Counted from the stretch's first letter, positions 15,785-25,835 are shown. The stretch: 64,000 bases of DNA from Acidimicrobiia bacterium (GCA_012959995.1 DUCC01000026.1:1-64000), one strand, 5' to 3'. The notes: generated from the sequence alone by a model not told the origin. Made by a program: numbers and translations.

Positions 15785-16621
15785 ATGGCGCAGCGTAAAC
15801 GTAAGCCCACCAGTCCTGGTCGCCGATTCCAGACCGTCTCCGATTTCTCTGAAATCACCAAGACCCGTCCCGAACGCTCATTGACCGAATCCCAGATCTC
15901 CACCGGTGGCCGCAACAACTACGGTCGTAAAACAGCTCGTCACCGTGGTGGCGGCCACAAACAGCAGTACCGCATTATCGATTTCCGTCGCAACAAGGAC
16001 GGCATTCCCGCAAAAGTGGCGGCCGTTGAATACGACCCCAACCGCAGTTGCCGCATTTTGCTCTTGCACTACCATGACGGCGAAAAGCGTTACATCTTGG
16101 CCCCTAAAGGTGTCAAAGTCGGCGAAACCTTGTTCTCCGGCCAAGGTTCAGAAATAAAACCAGGCAACGCACTTCCTTTGCGTTACATCCCCGTCGGTAC
16201 CACGGTGCACAACATCGAGATGTACCCCATGGGTGGCGGCAAAATGGCTCGTAGCGCTGGCGCCAGCGTGCAGTTAGTAGCTAAGGAAGGCGATTACGCC
16301 ACCTTGCGTCTGCCCAGCACCGAAATGCGCCGTGTCCCCATTGATTGCCGAGCCACCGTTGGCGAAGTCGGTAACCAAGAACACGAACTCACCAAGATCG
16401 GTAAAGCCGGCCGTAACCGCTGGAAGGGCGTTCGCCCACAAACCCGTGGTGTAGCCATGAACCCGGTCGACCACCCTCACGGTGGTGGTGAAGGAAAGAC
16501 CTCCGGTGGTCGTCACCCGGTCTCTCCTTGGGGTAAGCCAGAAGGCCGTACCCGTTCACGCAAGAAGCCATCAGACAAGTTGATCGTGCGTCGTCGTCGA
16601 CGTCGTGGATCGCGAAGGTAG
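15785..16621 (+). CDS. rplB: 50S ribosomal protein L2
   Basis: The 278-residue L2 shows all expected blocks: the [17 protein letters not shown] start, [21 protein letters not shown], and [31 protein letters not shown]. The last holds the conserved His needed near the peptidyl-transferase centre. The tail is basic (RRRRRGSRR). It follows rplW by 2 nt. Confidence 0.97.
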   Translation: MAQRKRKPTSPGRRFQTVSDFSEITKTRPERSLTESQISTGGRNNYGRKTARHRGGGHKQQYRIIDFRRNKDGIPAKVAAVEYDPNRSCRILLLHYHDGEKRYILAPKGVKVGETLFSGQGSEIKPGNALPLRYIPVGTTVHNIEMYPMGGGKMARSAGASVQLVAKEGDYATLRLPSTEMRRVPIDCRATVGEVGNQEHELTKIGKAGRNRWKGVRPQTRGVAMNPVDHPHGGGEGKTSGGRHPVSPWGKPEGRTRSRKKPSDKLIVRRRRRRGSRR

Positions 16622-16626
16622 GAACC

Positions 16627-16905
16627 ATGCCACGCAGCCTAAAAAAAGGTCCCTTTGTGGACGACCATCTCCTCAAAAAGGTAGATGTGTTAAATGAATC
16701 TGGCGACAAAAAAGTCATCAAGACTTGGTCCCGTCGCTCCACCATTATCCCCGACATGATCGGCCACACCGTGGCCGTACATGACGGCCGTAAGCATGTT
16801 CCGGTATTCATTACCGAAGCCATGATCGGTCACAAACTCGGTGAGTTTGCCCCTACCCGTACCTTCCGGCACCACGCTGGACAAGAAAAGAGCGTGGAAC
16901 GCTAA
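16627..16905 (+). CDS. rpsS: 30S ribosomal protein S19
   Basis: The 92-residue protein starts [19 protein letters not shown] and contains [22 protein letters not shown] and [20 protein letters not shown], typical of S19 in the 30S head. A GGA-rich ribosome-binding site lies 4-9 nt upstream. The stop shares one base with rplV. Confidence 0.97.
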   Translation: MPRSLKKGPFVDDHLLKKVDVLNESGDKKVIKTWSRRSTIIPDMIGHTVAVHDGRKHVPVFITEAMIGHKLGEFAPTRTFRHHAGQEKSVER

Positions 16906-17621
16906 TGGTCGCTACCAAAACCAACGAACGCCCCGGGACCCGGGCAGTTGTCCGTCACGTGCGGGTTTCTGCTTCAAAAGCCCGTGCAGTACTTGACTTG
17001 ATTCGTGGCCAGTCCTACGGAGCGGCTGCCGAAATTTTGGCTTTCTCCGAACGCAGCGTGGCGGAAATAATCGCCAAAGGCTTGGACTCCGCAGTGGCTA
17101 ACGCCGAGCACAACGACGGCATCCCCGCAGAAGAACTCTTTGTTTCTTCTTGCTACGCCGACGTTGGGCCCACCTTAAAGCGGTGGCGCCCTCGAGCACG
17201 CGGCCGGGCTACCCCGATTCGCAAGCGCACCTGCCACATCACCATCATCGTGGGCCGCTACACCCCTGAACAAATAGCCGAACAGCAAGAACGTAACGAA
17301 GCACGCGGTCGTTCTGGCGCCAGCAACCAGGCCGCCGAAGCTCGCCGCCAGCGGGTAGAACGCAGCCGAGCCTCCGCAGAAGCAGAAGCAGAAGCCGCTG
17401 CTGCGGCAGAAGCTGAAGCAGAAGCCGCCGAGGCCGAAGGCACAGAGACCGAAGAAAACGAAGAAGTTGTTTCTCAAGAAGTGGTTGAAGAAGTAGCAGC
17501 CGAAGAAGAGGCCGCTGAAACCACTGAAGAAGCAGACGACTCGGCAGAAGCCGAAGCGGAAGAAATCGAAGACACCGAAGCCAGCGAAGAGGCATCGGAT
17601 ACCGAGGAAGAGGCCAAATAA
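16905..17621 (+). CDS. rplV: 50S ribosomal protein L22 with a long acidic C-terminal tail
   Basis: Residues 12-118 are an ordinary L22: [20 protein letters not shown], the tunnel hairpin with [24 protein letters not shown], then the end of the fold. L22 usually stops near 115-130 residues. Here about 120 further residues follow: a basic helical part (130-155), then a tail made almost only of Ala, Glu, Asp, Ser and Thr. The tail is encoded in frame with no break and ends EEEAK. The opposite charge to the core is striking. It overlaps rpsS and rpsC by one base each. Confidence 0.93.
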   Translation: MVATKTNERPGTRAVVRHVRVSASKARAVLDLIRGQSYGAAAEILAFSERSVAEIIAKGLDSAVANAEHNDGIPAEELFVSSCYADVGPTLKRWRPRARGRATPIRKRTCHITIIVGRYTPEQIAEQQERNEARGRSGASNQAAEARRQRVERSRASAEAEAEAAAAAEAEAEAAEAEGTETEENEEVVSQEVVEEVAAEEEAAETTEEADDSAEAEAEEIEDTEASEEASDTEEEAK

Positions 17622-18553
17622 TGGGCCAGAAGGTAAACCCCTACGGCTTTCGCTTGGGCATCACCACGGACTGGAAGTCTCGTTGGTTCGCAACCCGCCA
17701 AGAGTACGCCGACAACGTCATTGAAGACTGGAAAATTCGTGAATACTTGCTTGAGGAATTGCCCCATGCGGCAATTAGTCGAGTAGAAGTTGAACGAACC
17801 CGCGACAAGATTCGGGTGGACGTACATACCGCACGCCCCGGCATCGTGATCGGCCGTAAAGGTGCCGAAGCGGACCGTTTGCGCGGCGGTTTGGGCAAAA
17901 TAACCGGCAACAACCGGGTAGCCCTCAACATTCAAGAAATCAAAGAACCAGAGATGGACGCCACCTTGATCGCCCAAGGCGTGGCCGACCAACTGGTAGG
18001 ACGTATCGCCTTTCGCCGGGCTATGAAACGAGCAGTACAAAACGCACAAAAAGCTGGCGCCTTGGGTATCCGTATCCAATGCTCTGGTCGATTGGGCGGC
18101 GCAGAAATGGCTCGTACCGAGTGGTACCGCGAAGGCCGAGTGCCGTTGCACACCTTACGAGCCGACATCGACTACGGCTTCCGCGAAGCCCGCACCACCT
18201 ACGGGCGCATCGGAGTAAAAGTATGGATTTACAAGGGAGACATTCTGCCTTACAAAGCAGTGGCCGACGATAAAGCCACCCGCGAAGCAGCAATGGCTGT
18301 GGGCGACGCCGCAACCCCCAATACTCCACGCACCGTTGTTTCATCGGCCGCCGCTGCTCGCCGCCGCCCTGACGCAACAAGCGAAGCAGAAACCACCGAG
18401 GCCGAAGAAACCGCCAAGATTATTGAAGCGACCCCACTGGTCAAAGAAGGCGACGCTGCTTTTGAAAAGCTCCTGGCTGAAGAAGAGGCCATTGAGCTTT
18501 CGACTCAAGAACAAAACGAAACGCCGAACTTTCGTCCCGGAGATAGTGACTGA
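17621..18553 (+). CDS. rpsC: 30S ribosomal protein S3 with an extended acidic C-terminus
   Basis: The first ~212 residues are standard S3: [21 protein letters not shown], a KH domain with [18 protein letters not shown]-type sequence (here [18 protein letters not shown]), and [31 protein letters not shown]. Bacterial S3 normally ends soon after KGDILP. This one continues for about 95 residues, rich in Ala, Glu and Thr, ending FRPGDSD. The extension resembles in character the acidic tail of the preceding L22. It is translated from an ATG overlapping the rplV stop. Confidence 0.94.
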   Translation: MGQKVNPYGFRLGITTDWKSRWFATRQEYADNVIEDWKIREYLLEELPHAAISRVEVERTRDKIRVDVHTARPGIVIGRKGAEADRLRGGLGKITGNNRVALNIQEIKEPEMDATLIAQGVADQLVGRIAFRRAMKRAVQNAQKAGALGIRIQCSGRLGGAEMARTEWYREGRVPLHTLRADIDYGFREARTTYGRIGVKVWIYKGDILPYKAVADDKATREAAMAVGDAATPNTPRTVVSSAAAARRRPDATSEAETTEAEETAKIIEATPLVKEGDAAFEKLLAEEEAIELSTQEQNETPNFRPGDSD

Positions 18554-18555
18554 TC

Positions 18556-18972
18556 ATGTTGATGCCTAAGAAAGTTGCCCACCGCAAACACCACCGAGGT
18601 CGTACTCGTGGGTTGAGCAAGGGAATGACCGAAATCACTTTCGGCGAATACGGAATCCAAGCTTTGGAACCAGGGTGGATTACCGCTCGACAAATCGAAG
18701 CGGCCCGTATCGCCATGACCCGTCACATCAAGCGTGGCGGCAAGGTCTGGATCAACGTATTCCCCGACAAGCCAGTAACGCAAAAACCTGCGGAAACCCG
18801 GATGGGTTCCGGCAAGGGCAACGTTGAAGGCTGGGTAGCTGTTGTTAAGCCGGGTCGCATACTTTTTGAGCTGTCCTACAGCGACGAAACGGTAGCCCGT
18901 GAGGCTATGGACCGGGCCATTCAAAAATTGCCCATTAAAGCACGCTTCCTTAAGCGTGAGGAGGGCTTTTAA
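18556..18972 (+). CDS. rplP: 50S ribosomal protein L16
   Basis: The 138-residue L16 starts [16 protein letters not shown], the usual form, and carries [25 protein letters not shown] and [25 protein letters not shown]16 lies near the A site and helps tRNA accommodation. It starts 2 nt after rpsC. Confidence 0.97.
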   Translation: MLMPKKVAHRKHHRGRTRGLSKGMTEITFGEYGIQALEPGWITARQIEAARIAMTRHIKRGGKVWINVFPDKPVTQKPAETRMGSGKGNVEGWVAVVKPGRILFELSYSDETVAREAMDRAIQKLPIKARFLKREEGF

Positions 18973-18974
18973 TC

Positions 18975-19208
18975 ATGGCTCGCAAAAAATCTTTAGCCGA
19001 TCTTGGCGAAACCGACCTTATCGAACAGCTTGGTGAAGCAAAAGAAGAACTCTTTAACCTGCGCTTTCAGTTGGTCACCGGCCAATTAGAAAACTACGCC
19101 CGCTTGGGCGAGGTTAAAAAAAGTGTTGCTCGAGTCATGACTGAACTCCGAGCCCGAGAAATTGTAGCAGCCGAAGAAATGGCTGCTGACCAGGAGGTAG
19201 CCAACTAA
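18975..19208 (+). CDS. rpmC: 50S ribosomal protein L29
   Basis: This 77-residue two-helix protein carries the diagnostic [16 protein letters not shown] and a late [16 protein letters not shown]29 sits at the tunnel exit beside L23. It has a short acidic C-terminal extension ([13 protein letters not shown]). The stop shares one base with rpsQ. Confidence 0.95.
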   Translation: MARKKSLADLGETDLIEQLGEAKEELFNLRFQLVTGQLENYARLGEVKKSVARVMTELRAREIVAAEEMAADQEVAN

Positions 19209-19486
19209 TGGCTGAGAACGAGACAACAGAAGCACGGTTTAATGCTCGCAAAATTCGCGAGGGAGTGGTCGTTTCTGACGGCTCTGACAAAACCGCAGTA
19301 GTAAAGATCACCGACCGAGTACGGCACCGCCGCTACTCCAAAACGGTACAACGGTCGAAGAAACTGCATGTCCATGATGAAGCCAACGAACTAAAGACTG
19401 GTGACCGAGTGCGGGTACAAGAAACCCGCCCGCTCTCCAAGTTGAAGCGTTGGCGCCTGCTTGAAATTTTGGAGAGGGCTAAGTAA
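19208..19486 (+). CDS. rpsQ: 30S ribosomal protein S17
   Basis: The 92-residue OB-fold protein has [42 protein letters not shown] and [16 protein letters not shown], all typical of S17, which binds 16S rRNA in the body of the small subunit. The ATG overlaps the rpmC stop (TAATG). rplN follows directly. Confidence 0.96.
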   Translation: MAENETTEARFNARKIREGVVVSDGSDKTAVVKITDRVRHRRYSKTVQRSKKLHVHDEANELKTGDRVRVQETRPLSKLKRWRLLEILERAK

Positions 19487-19855
19487 ATGATCCAGCAAGA
19501 ATCCCGCCTTCGGGTGGCTGACAACTCCGGCGCTCGCGAAGTGCTGTGCATCAAGGTGTTAGGTGGCTCACGCCGCCGTTACGCCGGCATTGGTGACGTT
19601 TTCGTAGCGACCGTAAAAGACGCCAACCCAGGCGCCGCCGTAAAAAAGGGTGAAGTAGTGAAGTGCGTTGTTGTTCGTACCAAAAAAGAACGCCGTCGTG
19701 CTGACGGTTCTTACATTCGGTTCGACGAAAACGCCGCCGTACTTATCAACGATCAAATGCAGCCCCGTGGCACCCGAATCTTCGGCCCCGTGGGTCGTGA
19801 ACTTCGCGACAAGAAGTTCATGCGCATCGTTTCTTTGGCCCCGGAGGTGCTCTAA
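19487..19855 (+). CDS. rplN: 50S ribosomal protein L14
   Basis: The 122-residue protein starts [21 protein letters not shown] and has the conserved [20 protein letters not shown] and [24 protein letters not shown]14 forms intersubunit bridge contacts. It begins immediately after the rpsQ stop. Confidence 0.97.
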   Translation: MIQQESRLRVADNSGAREVLCIKVLGGSRRRYAGIGDVFVATVKDANPGAAVKKGEVVKCVVVRTKKERRRADGSYIRFDENAAVLINDQMQPRGTRIFGPVGRELRDKKFMRIVSLAPEVL

Positions 19856-20170
19856 ATGAGAATCCGTAAAGGCGACAAAGTGCGTGTTTTGTCGGGTAAA
19901 GATCGTGGCCGTGAAGGCTCGGTTACGCAAGCTTTCCCTACTGAAGACAAAGTACTCATCGAAGGGGTAAACATGGCCAAGCGTCATCAAAAACCCACTT
20001 CGGCCACCATGCAAGGCGGCATCATTGACAAGGCCATGCCGATCCACGTGTCAAACGTGGCGGTACTAAGCCCCAGCGACGGCCAGCCCACCCGCATCGG
20101 CTACCGCTTCACCGACACCGGTGACAAAGTACGAGTATGCCGACGAACAGGAGTTGATCTCGATGGTTGA
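19856..20170 (+). CDS. rplX: 50S ribosomal protein L24
   Basis: The 104-residue KOW-domain protein starts [21 protein letters not shown] and contains [10 protein letters not shown] and [20 protein letters not shown], typical of L24, an assembly initiator of the 50S subunit. It begins directly after rplN, and its 3' end overlaps the rplE start by 8 nt. Confidence 0.96.
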   Translation: MRIRKGDKVRVLSGKDRGREGSVTQAFPTEDKVLIEGVNMAKRHQKPTSATMQGGIIDKAMPIHVSNVAVLSPSDGQPTRIGYRFTDTGDKVRVCRRTGVDLDG

Positions 20171-20732
20171 GGCACTTACAACCGCAGAACGTTTGAGCGA
20201 CCGTTTTCAAAAGGAACTTCGCCCACAACTACAAACCGATCTTGGCCTAGTCAACATCATGCAGGTACCCAAGTTGACAAAAATTGTCATCAACATGGGC
20301 GTCGGCGAAGCAACCCAGCAATCCAAGTTGATTGACGGTGCTGTTTCGGACCTCACAACCATCTCAGGCCAAAAGCCTTTGATTACCAAAGCCAAAGTAT
20401 CGATCTCTAACTTCCGCTTACGCGAAGGTCAGGCCATCGGTACCAAAGTCACCTTACGAGGCGAACGAATGTACGAATTCTTCGACCGTTTGATGACCCT
20501 GGCCATCCCCCGCATCCGCGACTTCCGAGGCCTAAACCCTCGGTCATTCGACGGCCACGGAAACTACACGTTCGGGGTAACCGAACAATTGATCTTCCCC
20601 GAAATCGACTACGACAAAGTAGACCGAACCCGAGGAATGGACATCACCATCGTGACGACCGCCAACACAGATGAAGAAGGACGGGCGCTGCTTGATGCGT
20701 TCAAGTTCCCCTTCCGACAAGAGGTGAAGTAA
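20163..20732 (+). CDS. rplE: 50S ribosomal protein L5
   Basis: The 189-residue L5 has [40 protein letters not shown] and the P-site tRNA-contacting [21 protein letters not shown]5 binds 5S rRNA together with L18 and L25. I chose [11 protein letters not shown] at 20163, which overlaps the rplX stop by 8 nt; a frame-matched ATG at 20121 would add 14 residues inside rplX. Confidence 0.95.
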   Translation: MVEALTTAERLSDRFQKELRPQLQTDLGLVNIMQVPKLTKIVINMGVGEATQQSKLIDGAVSDLTTISGQKPLITKAKVSISNFRLREGQAIGTKVTLRGERMYEFFDRLMTLAIPRIRDFRGLNPRSFDGHGNYTFGVTEQLIFPEIDYDKVDRTRGMDITIVTTANTDEEGRALLDAFKFPFRQEVK

Positions 20733-20917
20733 TGGCCAAAAAAGCACTGGTCAACAAACAACAAAAGACCCCCAAGTTTAAAGTTCGGGCTTACACGCGG
20801 TGTCGCCGCTGTGGCCGCCCCCGCTCGGTTTACCGTGCCTTTAACTTGTGTCGCATTTGCTTGCGGGAAATGGCCCATAAGGGCGAAATCCCCGGGCTTA
20901 CTAAGTCGAGCTGGTAG
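20732..20917 (+). CDS. rpsN: 30S ribosomal protein S14, zinc-binding type
   Basis: The short 61-residue S14 is of the zinc type, with Cys24, Cys27, Cys40 and Cys43 ([20 protein letters not shown]). It ends in the invariant [11 protein letters not shown]. Many Actinobacteria carry this C+ form in the spc cluster and a zinc-free paralogue elsewhere. It overlaps the rplE stop by one base. Confidence 0.97.
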   Translation: MAKKALVNKQQKTPKFKVRAYTRCRRCGRPRSVYRAFNLCRICLREMAHKGEIPGLTKSSW

Positions 20918-20931
20918 AGGAGGCAACTGAT

Positions 20932-21336
20932 ATGACTATGACCGATCCAGTAGCCGACATGCTCACCCGCATTCGTAACGCCAATACGGCGATGCACGCC
21001 GGGGTGTCCATGCCGTCATCTAAACAAAAAGTGGCCCTGGCCACCATGCTCAAAGAAGAGGGATATATCGTCGGCTTCGACGTCGCCGATAGCTCCGAAG
21101 GCCCCGGCCAGAAACTCTCCATCACCATGAAATACTCCGCAGACCGCGAACGGGTCATTAGCGGAGTAAAACGAGTATCAACTCCCGGTCTACGGGTGTA
21201 CTCAAAGTCCACTGAAATTCCCCGTGTTTTGGGTGGTCTCGGCGTTGCCGTGATCAGCACCAGCAAGGGCCTGATGAGCGACCGAGAGGCCCGCCGCCGC
21301 CGAATGGGTGGCGAGGTCCTCTGCTTCGTCTGGTAG
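20932..21336 (+). CDS. rpsH: 30S ribosomal protein S8
   Basis: The 134-residue S8 starts [18 protein letters not shown] and has [43 protein letters not shown] near its end, the conserved rRNA-binding region. S8 is a primary binder of helix 21. GAGGAGG lies 8 nt before the chosen ATG, which favours 20932 over 20938. Confidence 0.97.
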   Translation: MTMTDPVADMLTRIRNANTAMHAGVSMPSSKQKVALATMLKEEGYIVGFDVADSSEGPGQKLSITMKYSADRERVISGVKRVSTPGLRVYSKSTEIPRVLGGLGVAVISTSKGLMSDREARRRRMGGEVLCFVW

Positions 21337-21345
21337 GAGAACCAC

Positions 21346-21885
21346 ATGTCACGTATTGGTAAAGCCCCCATTGTTATCCCTTCAGGGGTTGACGTTGGTG
21401 TTGATGGTCGCAAAATCGAAGTCAAAGGCCCTAAAGGCGCCTTAGACATCGAAGTACCCGGCGCCATTACCGTCCGCAAAGAAGGCGAAGAGGTTCTTGT
21501 TGAACGCCCCGACGACGAACGCACCAACCGTGCGCTTCACGGGTTAACCCGCTCTTTGATCAACAACATGGTCATCGGGGTAACCGAGGGTTATTCAAAA
21601 GAACTACAGATTATTGGCGTTGGTTACCGTGCGCTTCCCAAAGGCGATAGTGCCCTTGAGTTGCAACTCGGTTTTAGCCATCCCATCGCGGTGAAGGCCC
21701 CTGACGGCATCACCTTTGATATTCCTGAACCGACACGGATCATTATCTCGGGCATCGACAAGCAATTGGTCGGTCAAGTAGCCGCAGATATTCGTTCGTA
21801 TCGCAAGCCTGAGCCTTACAAAGGCAAAGGGGTGCGGTACCTCGGTGAGCATGTAGTCCGCAAGGCCGGAAAGGCAGCCAAGTGA
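21346..21885 (+). CDS. rplF: 50S ribosomal protein L6
   Basis: The 179-residue L6 starts [17 protein letters not shown] and shows the duplicated fold, with [26 protein letters not shown] and a late [24 protein letters not shown]6 lies at the factor-binding site. Its TGA overlaps the GTG start of rplR. Confidence 0.97.
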   Translation: MSRIGKAPIVIPSGVDVGVDGRKIEVKGPKGALDIEVPGAITVRKEGEEVLVERPDDERTNRALHGLTRSLINNMVIGVTEGYSKELQIIGVGYRALPKGDSALELQLGFSHPIAVKAPDGITFDIPEPTRIIISGIDKQLVGQVAADIRSYRKPEPYKGKGVRYLGEHVVRKAGKAAK

Positions 21886-22244
21886 GCGCACAAACTATTG
21901 ACCGGCGGGCGGCGCGTTTGCGTCGCCATCGTCGAATTCGTAAATCCGTTTCGGGCACCTCGCAGCGCCCACGTTTGGCGGTATTTCGGTCGGCTTCAAA
22001 TATTTCAGCTCAGGTCATCGACGACCAGGCTGGACATACCTTGGTAGCGGCCTCCAGCCAACAAGTAGGGGTTGCCGATGGCATCACCGGGGTTGCTGCA
22101 GCCCAAGAAGTAGGACGCATCATTGCCGAACGAGCCAAAGAAGCAGGAATAGACACTGTGGTATTTGATCGTGGCGGTTACATCTATCATGGTCGGGTCG
22201 CCGCATTGGCCGACGCCGCTCGTCAAGCTGGACTGGAGTTCTAG
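21882..22244 (+). CDS. rplR: 50S ribosomal protein L18
   Basis: The 120-residue L18 binds 5S rRNA. Visible blocks are [33 protein letters not shown]-like [19 protein letters not shown], and [22 protein letters not shown]. The start is a GTG in a GTGA overlap with rplF, and the stop shares one base with the GTG start of rpsE. Confidence 0.96.
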   Translation: MSAQTIDRRAARLRRHRRIRKSVSGTSQRPRLAVFRSASNISAQVIDDQAGHTLVAASSQQVGVADGITGVAAAQEVGRIIAERAKEAGIDTVVFDRGGYIYHGRVAALADAARQAGLEF

Positions 22245-22834
22245 TGGCTACACAATCCCCTAAAATCGATGATTCCGGACTCCGTGAATCACGAGTCATT
22301 CACATCAACCGAGTAGCCAAAGTAGTAAAGGGCGGTCGACGCTTTTCTTTTACTGCTTTGGTAGTTATCGGTGATGGTGCGGGCCAAGTAGGTTTGGGCT
22401 ACGGCAAAGCAAAAGAAGTGCCGTTGGCTATTCAAAAAGGTACCGAAGAAGCGAAACGCAACTTGGCTACCGTCGCTATGGCCGGCTCAACCATCGTGCA
22501 TAAAGTGTTGGGTATTTCTGGCGGCGGACGGGTGCTTTTGCAACCCGCCGCTCCAGGTACCGGCGTAATCGCTGGTGGTGCTGCACGGGCCATTTTGGAA
22601 GAAGCAGGCATCCACGATGTTTTGTGTAAATCATTGGGTTCCCCTAACCACATCAACGTGGCTCGAGCCACCATTGCTGGTTTAGCTGCGCTACGCCGCC
22701 CTGACGAAATCGCTCGTTTGCGAGGCCTAGACCCAGAAACTTTCGTACCAGGTGCTTTGTTGGAGGCTTACCGCCGCACCGAAGCCGGTATCGACGCCCC
22801 CCAATCGTCTGATGACGAAGACGAGGAAGCCTAG
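22244..22834 (+). CDS. rpsE: 30S ribosomal protein S5
   Basis: The 196-residue S5 has the double-stranded RNA-binding N-domain ([38 protein letters not shown]) and the C-domain with [19 protein letters not shown]5 supports decoding accuracy at the mRNA entry. The start is GTG with one-base overlap (TAGTG). The tail is acidic (SSDDEDEEA). Confidence 0.96.
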   Translation: MATQSPKIDDSGLRESRVIHINRVAKVVKGGRRFSFTALVVIGDGAGQVGLGYGKAKEVPLAIQKGTEEAKRNLATVAMAGSTIVHKVLGISGGGRVLLQPAAPGTGVIAGGAARAILEEAGIHDVLCKSLGSPNHINVARATIAGLAALRRPDEIARLRGLDPETFVPGALLEAYRRTEAGIDAPQSSDDEDEEA

Positions 22835-22836
22835 TC

Positions 22837-23025
22837 ATGGCAGAAAAAGAAATCCGGGTGACCCAAGTGCGGTCAGCCATCGGTTCTAAACCCAAACAGC
22901 GGGGTACCCTGCGCGCTTTGGGCATCGGAAAAATCGGTCAAAGTAACACCCTTCCTGATCGAGGCGAAATTCGCGGCATGATTGCTCGCGTTCCACACCT
23001 CATCAAGGTTGAGGAGGTCAACTAA
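22837..23025 (+). CDS. rpmD: 50S ribosomal protein L30
   Basis: This 62-residue protein with [32 protein letters not shown] is a typical bacterial L30 and ends near HLIKVEEV. It starts 2 nt after rpsE and shares one base with rplO. Confidence 0.96.
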   Translation: MAEKEIRVTQVRSAIGSKPKQRGTLRALGIGKIGQSNTLPDRGEIRGMIARVPHLIKVEEVN

Positions 23026-23510
23026 TGAAGGTTCATGATCTCACCCCAGCACCTGGTTCGCGCAAACGCCGCAAACGGGTCGCACGCGGTATTGGCGGCA
23101 AGGGCGGTAAAACTGCCGGCCGTGGCTCCAAGGGCCAACGGGCTCGCAGCAAGGTACGCGTTGGTTTCGAAGGCGGTCAACAACCGTTGCACCAGCGCAT
23201 TCCGAAGTTGCGTGGTTTCAAAAACCCCTTCCGTGTTGAATACCAAGCAGTAAACCTTGACACCATTGAAGAGTCAGGGCTTACCGAAGCCACCCCCGAA
23301 GCCTTGTTGGCCCAAGGGTTGGTAAGCAAAGGCGCACTCATCAAGGTCTTAGGCCGTGGTGAAATCACCCGTGCGGTGACCGTGCATGCCCACGCTTGGT
23401 CTGCTTCTGCTGAAGCAGCCATTACCGCCGCTGGCGGTTCGCTTGAAAAACTTCCTCTGCCGTTCTCCGTGCGTCCGCCTTCCAGCGGCAATGCGCACAT
23501 GAACCGCTAA
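23025..23510 (+). CDS. rplO: 50S ribosomal protein L15
   Basis: The 161-residue L15 starts [22 protein letters not shown] and has the Gly-rich extension [19 protein letters not shown] followed by [19 protein letters not shown]. The C-terminal domain ends near [16 protein letters not shown]. It precedes secY by 28 nt. Confidence 0.96.
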   Translation: MKVHDLTPAPGSRKRRKRVARGIGGKGGKTAGRGSKGQRARSKVRVGFEGGQQPLHQRIPKLRGFKNPFRVEYQAVNLDTIEESGLTEATPEALLAQGLVSKGALIKVLGRGEITRAVTVHAHAWSASAEAAITAAGGSLEKLPLPFSVRPPSSGNAHMNR

Positions 23511-23538
23511 CCCAACCACTTAAGACAAGGAGACCAAC

Positions 23539-24870
23539 GTGCTGGCCAGCATGCTGAACATGTTCCGGGTTGCCGATCTGCGTAAGCGGATTTTGTTTAC
23601 CTTGCTCATGATTGTGCTGTACCGGGTGGGTGCGTTCATTCCCGCCCCCGGCATTGACGTCGAACAGGTCCAGTTGCTCCGTGACCGGGCCAACCAGGGC
23701 GGCGTTTTGGCCTTCTTGCAGTTGTTTTCTGGTGGTTCTCTTACCACCTTTGCCGTTTTTGCTTTAGGGGTAACCCCGTACATCACCGCCTCCATCATCA
23801 TGCAGGTGCTGGGAGTGGTGGTTCCTAAAATTGAGCAATGGCAGCAACAAGGAGCAGTCGGTCAACGCAAAATCACGCAATGGACTCGTTACTTAACCGT
23901 TTCCATTGCCGTTATTCAGGCCACCAGCTTTGCTTTCTTGTTCAACGATGGCGGAAACTCCATCAGCGGCCAATCGGGCGCCAACCTGTTGCCGAACTTC
24001 CATATCGGTACGGTCTCTATGGTGGTGCTTACCTTGGCCGCCGGAACCGCATTGCTTATGTGGATGGGGGAGTTGATCACCCAAAAGGGCATCGGTAACG
24101 GTATGTCGCTGCTCATTATGATTTCGGTAATTAGCGGGTTCCCGGCGCAGGGATCGCTGATTCATGCCGAAAATGGCGTGTGGGCGCTGCTTATCGTTTT
24201 GGCCGTGTTAATGGCGCTAATCGCCGCTATTACCTTCGTCGAACAAGGCCAACGCCGCATCCCCGTACAGTTCGCTAAGCGTGTAGTGGGGCGCCGCATG
24301 TACGGCGGGCAAAACACTTACATCCCGTTGAAGGTAAACCAAGCAGGGGTAATCCCCATTATCTTCGCCACCTCGGTGCTGTACCTGCCGGTACTTATCG
24401 CTGCTGCGTTGCCGTGGGAAGGTTTCCGCTCATGGATAAACAACAACTTGGCCCAACCCGATAATGTTTTCTACTTCACCATTACCGGGGTCATGGTGGT
24501 GGGTTTTGCTTACTTCTATACGGCCATCACCTTTGACCCGGCGAAACAAGCCGACACCATTCGCAAGCAAGGCGGGTTCGTGCCCGGTATTCGTCCTGGG
24601 TACCAGACCGAACGCTACTTAGCTAAAATCTTGGCCCGCATCACCCTGCCGGGGGCTTTGTTCTTGGCCGCCGTAGCGCTTATCCCCTCCATCTTGATTA
24701 ACGTCTTCTTGGACACCAGCCAAGGGGTCGGTAGTTCTGGGGGCTCCGGTGCCGCCGGCTTTGGTTTCATCGGGATCTCTATTTTGATTGCCGCTGGCGT
24801 GGCTTTAGAAACCATGAAGCAGATCGATTCGCAACTCACCATGCGTAATTACGAAGGGTTCCTCAAGTAG
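23539..24870 (+). CDS. secY: Protein translocase subunit SecY
   Basis: SecY is the channel subunit of the Sec translocon. The 443-residue protein has about ten membrane segments, with LFTLLMIVLYRVGAFIPAPG at the first and FALGVTPYITASIIMQ in the plug region. EQGQRRIPVQFAKRVVGRRMYGGQNTYIPLKVNQAGVIPIIFA is the cytoplasmic C4/C5 loop that contacts ribosomes and SecA (about residues 235-277). The start is a GTG with AAGGAG at ideal spacing. It is the last strongly membrane-embedded gene in the superoperon and precedes adk. Confidence 0.97.
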   Translation: MLASMLNMFRVADLRKRILFTLLMIVLYRVGAFIPAPGIDVEQVQLLRDRANQGGVLAFLQLFSGGSLTTFAVFALGVTPYITASIIMQVLGVVVPKIEQWQQQGAVGQRKITQWTRYLTVSIAVIQATSFAFLFNDGGNSISGQSGANLLPNFHIGTVSMVVLTLAAGTALLMWMGELITQKGIGNGMSLLIMISVISGFPAQGSLIHAENGVWALLIVLAVLMALIAAITFVEQGQRRIPVQFAKRVVGRRMYGGQNTYIPLKVNQAGVIPIIFATSVLYLPVLIAAALPWEGFRSWINNNLAQPDNVFYFTITGVMVVGFAYFYTAITFDPAKQADTIRKQGGFVPGIRPGYQTERYLAKILARITLPGALFLAAVALIPSILINVFLDTSQGVGSSGGSGAAGFGFIGISILIAAGVALETMKQIDSQLTMRNYEGFLK

Positions 24871-24896
24871 CCCTGGGCTACGGCTGAGGCCTCTTA

Positions 24897-25478
24897 ATGA
24901 GTCCAGTGCGTTTGGTCATTTTTGGCCGCCAAGGCTCTGGCAAAGGGACGCAGTGCGCCCGTTTGGTTGAAGCATTTGGCCCCGTTCATATCTCGACCGG
25001 TGACTTGCTGCGGGCTGCAGTGGCCGAAGGAACTGAATTTGGTCGCCGGGCACAAGAAGTAATGGATGCCGGCGATTTGGTTTCTGATGAAATCATCAAC
25101 GGTATTGTGGCCGAAAGATTGGCTCTTCCTGATGTTGTCCAAAACGGATTTTTACTTGATGGTTTTCCTCGTACCCCGGCCCAAGCAACGGCCTTGGATG
25201 CCCTGCTAGAAGAAGCCGAGACCAGCCTCGATTTGGCCATCAACTTGGATGCACCGATTGAAGTGGTGACCGAGCGCATGGTTGCTCGGGGACGTGCGGA
25301 CGATTCCCCTGAAGGGATTGCCCAACGTTTGTCACTTTATGAACAAGAAACGGCCCCTCTTTTTTCTTTGTTTGCCGACCAAGGTATTTTGAAAATAGTG
25401 GACGGTGACGGCACCGAAGACGAGGTAGCTGCCCGATTAGCCCATGTAGTAACAGAATCTCAAGGAAATAAGCAATGA
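24897..25478 (+). CDS. adk: Adenylate kinase, short-lid type
   Basis: The 193-residue kinase interconverts ATP+AMP and 2 ADP. It has the P-loop GRQGSGKGT (10-18), the AMP-site STGDLLRAA and GFPRTPAQA. A short lid (ARGRADDSPEGIAQRL) lacks the zinc-binding Cys of long forms, as usual in Actinobacteria. In many Actinobacteria map follows adk; here it does not. The TGA stop overlaps the ATG of a 49-codon frame. Confidence 0.95.
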   Translation: MSPVRLVIFGRQGSGKGTQCARLVEAFGPVHISTGDLLRAAVAEGTEFGRRAQEVMDAGDLVSDEIINGIVAERLALPDVVQNGFLLDGFPRTPAQATALDALLEEAETSLDLAINLDAPIEVVTERMVARGRADDSPEGIAQRLSLYEQETAPLFSLFADQGILKIVDGDGTEDEVAARLAHVVTESQGNKQ

Positions 25479-25624
25479 AAAGCCTAAAAACACGTACCAA
25501 GGTGCGGTTCGCGGGTTGGGCATGTCCAAGGGCGGCGGTAGCGTTGTCTCTCGGCTCTGCCGCGCGGACTTTCTGTGCGTGTAGAACCCATTTTGACCTG
25601 GAGGTCAGTCCTGACGAAATCTAA
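25475..25624 (+). CDS. Possible 49-residue leader ORF between adk and infA
   Basis: An ATG in an ATGA overlap with the adk stop opens a 49-codon frame that begins [20 protein letters not shown]. It ends at TAA 25622-25624, 14 nt inside the likely infA start. I recognise no homology. It occupies the place where map is usually found but shows no convincing map similarity. Translation through it could couple adk to infA. It may also be untranslated spacer; coding status is open. Confidence 0.3.
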   Translation: MKSLKTRTKVRFAGWACPRAAVALSLGSAARTFCACRTHFDLEVSPDEI

Positions 25625-25835
25625 AGAAGAAGCCATTGTTATGGAGGGAACGGTTCTTGAACCGTTGCCCGGTTCTGAATTTAAAGTGGAACTAGAGAAT
25701 GGCCATCACGTTCTAGCTAAAATTTCTGGAAAAATGCGGATGCACTATATCCGCATTCTCCCCGGGGATCGAGTACAAGTAGAGCTCTCTCCCTACGACC
25801 TCCAACGAGGTCGAATCACCTACCGCTACAAGTAA
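25611..25835 (+). CDS. infA: Translation initiation factor IF-1, probable CTG start
   Basis: IF-1 binds the ribosomal A site during initiation. The frame reads [20 protein letters not shown], followed by [30 protein letters not shown] and ends RGRITYRYK, an exact family match. A CTG at 25611 lies 6 nt behind GGAGG (25600-25604) and gives 74 residues, the usual length. The nearest in-frame ATG (25641) would remove the first beta-strand residues and has no good Shine-Dalgarno sequence. An in-frame GTG at 25575 and TTG at 25593 are also possible but lack such spacing. rpmJ follows by 16 nt. Confidence 0.9.
   Translation: MTKSKEEAIVMEGTVLEPLPGSEFKVELENGHHVLAKISGKMRMHYIRILPGDRVQVELSPYDLQRGRITYRYK

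Noticed and set aside
17340-17610. Repeated GAAGCAGAA-like units in rplV as a possible CRISPR or minisatellite
   Set aside because: The units are irregular, in frame and encode the Ala/Glu tail; there are no spacers.
25475-25624. Remnant of map between adk and infA
   Set aside because: The translated sequence shows no convincing methionine aminopeptidase motif in any frame and no metal-binding residues.
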